DNA of 8,540 bases from Bacteroidia bacterium (GTDB taxonomy: Bacteria > Bacteroidota > Bacteroidia > NS11-12g > UBA955), in the NCBI GenBank assembly GCA_023258655.1, contig JALQWO010000067.1:1-8540 (forward strand), read 5' to 3'. Below, piece after piece: positions 6,516-8,540 of the stretch; position 1 is the stretch's first letter; each line of letters begins with the position of its first letter. The notes beneath the pieces are model-generated. The model saw only the letters and a list, made by a program, of their open reading frames with translations. It did not search any database and was not told the origin of the DNA. A program made the translations under genes and the position numbers.

Positions 6516-7130
6516 ATGTCAGAAAATCGCCAATTTGTTGAAAATCCTTTGTTGCTGACCGACCTATTTCCCAAGGGGGTTTTCCACTTTGGTGAGGGTG
6601 AAATAGGCCAGGGTCAACCCATGCAAATGATTGGGAATGAATTGGAAACAAAAAGCCAGGAATTGGTGGAGGAGGCGTCTTTGCAAAGCGAAATTCCGCC
6701 TGCTCAGCAGAAAGAGGAAATAGAAAAATTGCCTGAGACTGACCCTAACCCCGAAGAAATGATTACACTAACCATCGTCAACTTGCTGTTTGACTCTTGC
6801 GACGCCAACTGGGATGTGGCCACAAAGTCGTCCTACGACAAACTCATGTCAGCAGTGAAGGTGAATCAAGAATCCGTGATTGCCGAAGATATCGAGGTAT
6901 TACGCGTAATAGGAGAGAAGGGTTTTAGCCCGGCATTGCTTGGTGATAGACTTTCTCCTGTCATTTTTGTTTGGACCGACCAAGACATGGCGGAAATACC
7001 GGCATTGTACAAGGCAAGACCCACCGAAAAGGGTGTGATCTTGCATTTTCCGGCCTTTTCTACAATGTGTGGTGATGTAGAAATGAAAAAAATGGTTTGG
7101 CAAACCATGAAACAAGTGTTGAAATTTTAA
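6516..7130 (+). CDS. Uncharacterised small protein; layout resembles the UDG-fold / DNA polymerase III psi-like group
   Basis: 204 aa, no signal peptide or membrane segment, so cytoplasmic. Residues 7-27 (with LLLTDLFPKGVFHF) form a short hydrophobic N-terminal motif. Residues 28-80 are an acidic, Gln/Glu-rich, probably disordered linker. Residues 83-204 look like a compact alpha/beta domain: a strand ITLTIVNLLF, helices with SYDKLMSAVKV, a strand VIFVWTDQD at about 149-157, then GVILHFPAF at 173-181 and the terminal helix KKMVWQTMKQVL. The last part follows the pattern h-x-P-(S/A)-x-x ... K-(R/K)-x-x-W-x-x-L seen at the end of family 4/5 uracil-DNA glycosylases and in psi-type (HolD) proteins that share this fold. 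The glycosylase active-site motif (GxxPG) is absent, so a non-catalytic role is more likely, perhaps as a clamp-loader accessory subunit. This is a fold-level guess from memory of the pattern. The protein should otherwise be treated as hypothetical. Confidence 0.8.
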   Translation: MSENRQFVENPLLLTDLFPKGVFHFGEGEIGQGQPMQMIGNELETKSQELVEEASLQSEIPPAQQKEEIEKLPETDPNPEEMITLTIVNLLFDSCDANWDVATKSSYDKLMSAVKVNQESVIAEDIEVLRVIGEKGFSPALLGDRLSPVIFVWTDQDMAEIPALYKARPTEKGVILHFPAFSTMCGDVEMKKMVWQTMKQVLKF

Positions 7131-7156
7131 TTCGACATCCCCGGTCTCACTTTCGG

Positions 7157-7206
7157 TGATCTCATCTGATGTAATCTGATCCGATTCTATTTTATCTCAT
7201 TTTATA
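7157..7206. repeat. Degenerate 10-base periodic tract
   Basis: Five consecutive 10-base units can be laid out: TGATCTCATC, TGATGTAATC, TGATCCGATT, CTATTTTATC, TCATTTTATA. The first three share TGAT at the front, and all five have T at position 4 and A-T at positions 8-9. The tract lies just after the stop of the small psi-like gene. It is decayed and partly low complexity. Possible readings are an old tandem repeat, helically phased DNA or chance. Confidence 0.35.
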
Positions 7207-7305
7207 TGTAGATATTTAAAACAACAATAACTATCGATGGGTGCAGGGTCTAGGCTTCGTTCCTCGGGAATTTCGTGTCAATTGTTTGTACTTTGCAATA
7301 GTTTG

Positions 7306-7337
7306 GCATTTGTTGCGAAAAATGCAAATAAAAATGC
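7306..7337. repeat. Inverted repeat plus direct repeat upstream of the secreted-protein gene
   Basis: GCATTT (7306-7311) pairs with AAATGC (7320-7325) around the 8-base loop GTTGCGAA. A second AAATGC follows at 7332-7337, 12 bases after the first. The cluster sits 44-76 bases upstream of the ATG at 7382, in the region where the promoter or 5' leader should lie. The rest of 7131-7381 is AT-rich, with no gene or clear terminator that I can see. Confidence 0.3.
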
Positions 7338-7381
7338 TTGTAACTGCTGTGAAAGTCAATTAATTTCGTAATTGTCGTATC

Positions 7382-8540
7382 ATGAAAAAACGCTTCCCAA
7401 ATCATTTTTTACAGGGGTTTAAGATCTTCTTGTTGGTCTTCATTTCTTTCGTTTTAGCCCCATCGGCAAAAGCGGATCACGTTATGGGGTCAGACATGGG
7501 CTACCAATGTTTGGGTGGCGGAAAATATAAAATCATCATCAAGTTTTACCGTGATTGTCGCGGCGCTAGTGCACCTCCGAGCTGGAGTTTGTTGTATTGG
7601 TATGCGGGAAATAACCAAGGAGCCTCTACCTCGAGATATTCCATTTCTATGACAAGGATAGGTATTCGGGATATCACACCCAGGTGTTCCACGGCGAGTT
7701 CACCATGTTCTCCCACCAATACCAGCTACACCGGCGATGGGGTAGAGGAACACACATACGAGGCGAATATTGATATTTCTAAGTCCCCTTTTACCGGCGT
7801 AGGATTGGGCAGTACGTATTGTGATTTGACTTTTGCTTATAACCAATGTTGCAGAAATGCCGCAATTACAACGGGTGCAACTTGGGCTGATTTTTGGACT
7901 ACGGCCACAATTAACGTGTGTAATGTAAACAAGACCAAAAGCAAGTGTAATACATCACCTCAACTGTCGAACGTACCGGTGGGATACGCATGTTGTAACC
8001 AAGCTTATTTTTATAACAACGGAGCGATTGATACCGTTGATTACGATTCAATTTCTTACCGCATGGTGCCAGCATTATCAAGCGCGCCAAATACCTCGGT
8101 ACCCTATTCGAGTCCGTTTACATCTCAGTATCCATTAACACCGTATTGTGTACCCCCCACAACCATCAAATGTGCGCCCAATACCAAGACGAAGCCTCCC
8201 CGTGGCTTCTTTATGGACACAGGAACGGGTGATTTGATTTTTACACCCACAAAATGTGATGAGGTTGCGGTATTGGTTATGGAAATGACCGAGTGGCGGC
8301 GAGATACAAACAATGTTTGGCGATGGGTAGGGAAAACCCGAAGGGATATGCAAATTGTGGTCAAAGATGATTGCGGGTATAACAAAGCACCCACCATTGA
8401 TGGTCCGTATTCCTATAAAGTATGTGAAGGGGAAACCATAAAATTCAAGGTTCAATCGGATGATGAGACCTTTAGTCCCTATCAGACGGTCCCTGATACC
8501 ACCAATTTGAAGTGGAACAAAGGTATTCCTGGCGCCAAAT
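7382..8540 (+). CDS. Secreted cysteine-rich protein, N-terminal part of a gliding-motility-associated / type IX secretion-type protein (3' partial)
   Basis: The frame is open from the ATG at 7382 to the window edge: 386 codons with no stop. Residues 1-31 are a clear signal peptide (MKKR start, hydrophobic core IFLLVFISFVLA, likely cleavage after SAKA). The mature protein begins DHVMGSDMGYQCLGGGKYK followed by IIIKFYRDC, the same layout as the (S)HIVGGE-x-Y-x-CLG...Y-x-(I/V)-x-YRDC start of large Bacteroidetes proteins that end in a gliding-motility-associated (CHU_C / type B) sorting domain. Other shared landmarks are YNQCCRN at 153-159, SPQLSNVP at 192-199, AIDTVDYDSISYRM at 215-228 (a variant of the usual DxDGDSL), GFFMDTGTGDLIFTPT at 275-290 and RRDMQIVV at 320-327. 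Sixteen cysteines in about 355 mature residues, including CC pairs at 156-157 and 204-205, suggest disulfides outside the cytoplasm. A repeat-rich middle and a C-terminal sorting domain are expected beyond the window. The specific role (adhesin, surface filament or other) is unknown. Confidence 0.9.
   Translation, partial: MKKRFPNHFLQGFKIFLLVFISFVLAPSAKADHVMGSDMGYQCLGGGKYKIIIKFYRDCRGASAPPSWSLLYWYAGNNQGASTSRYSISMTRIGIRDITPRCSTASSPCSPTNTSYTGDGVEEHTYEANIDISKSPFTGVGLGSTYCDLTFAYNQCCRNAAITTGATWADFWTTATINVCNVNKTKSKCNTSPQLSNVPVGYACCNQAYFYNNGAIDTVDYDSISYRMVPALSSAPNTSVPYSSPFTSQYPLTPYCVPPTTIKCAPNTKTKPPRGFFMDTGTGDLIFTPTKCDEVAVLVMEMTEWRRDTNNVWRWVGKTRRDMQIVVKDDCGYNKAPTIDGPYSYKVCEGETIKFKVQSDDETFSPYQTVPDTTNLKWNKGIPGAK

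Noticed and set aside
7289..7296. TACTTTGC as a possible -7 promoter element for the secreted-protein gene
   Set aside because: It lacks one base of the TAnnTTTG spacing, and no TTG -33 element sits at the right distance.
8135..8455. Minus-strand open frames opposite the secreted-protein gene
   Set aside because: The plus strand holds an uninterrupted frame with signal peptide and family motifs across the whole region.

Overview
The window reads as chromosomal DNA from a member of the Bacteroidota (Bacteroidetes), most likely a Flavobacteriia- or Sphingobacteriia/Chitinophagia-like lineage. The support is indirect but consistent: a secreted NagZ-like GH3 / beta-lactamase-type fusion, a Bacteroidetes-style ECF sigma factor followed by a membrane-anchored beta-barrel-like protein, the N-terminal layout of a gliding-motility-associated (type IX secretion) protein, and few clear Shine-Dalgarno sites. 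I cannot name the genus. I see no phage, transposase, CRISPR array or RNA gene, so this looks like an ordinary chromosomal segment.

Layout. (1) Bases 2-241, plus strand: C-terminus of a Mur-ligase-family protein, best read as Mpl, which reattaches recycled murein peptide to UDP-MurNAc. (2) Bases 214-3345, minus strand: a large exported GH3 + serine-hydrolase fusion, converging on and overlapping the Mpl tail by 28 bases. (3) Bases 3346-3531: divergent control region with two imperfect inverted repeats. (4) Bases 3532-5386, plus strand: two-gene operon of an ECF sigma factor and a single-span membrane protein with a beta-barrel-like C-terminus, a candidate anti-sigma/sensor. (5) Bases 5423-6484, minus strand: branched-chain amino acid aminotransferase (ilvE). 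(6) Bases 6516-7130, plus strand: small uncharacterised protein whose layout resembles the UDG-fold / DNA polymerase III psi-like group. (7) Bases 7131-7381: AT-rich intergenic stretch with a degenerate 10-base periodic tract and an inverted repeat. (8) Bases 7382-8540 and beyond, plus strand: start of a cysteine-rich secreted protein of the gliding-motility-associated type, open at the window edge.

Working together. The first two genes fit a murein-recycling theme: the GH3 enzyme would release N-acetylglucosamine from muropeptides outside the cytoplasm, and Mpl would reuse the peptide inside. The sigma/beta-barrel pair is the most interesting unit. It looks like an envelope-sensing module in which the putative anti-sigma protein carries its own barrel-like sensor domain instead of relying on a FecR/TonB-receptor pair, and it shares its upstream region with the murein hydrolase gene. 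The aminotransferase and the psi-like gene are probably unrelated housekeeping genes. The last gene adds a cell-surface or secreted product.
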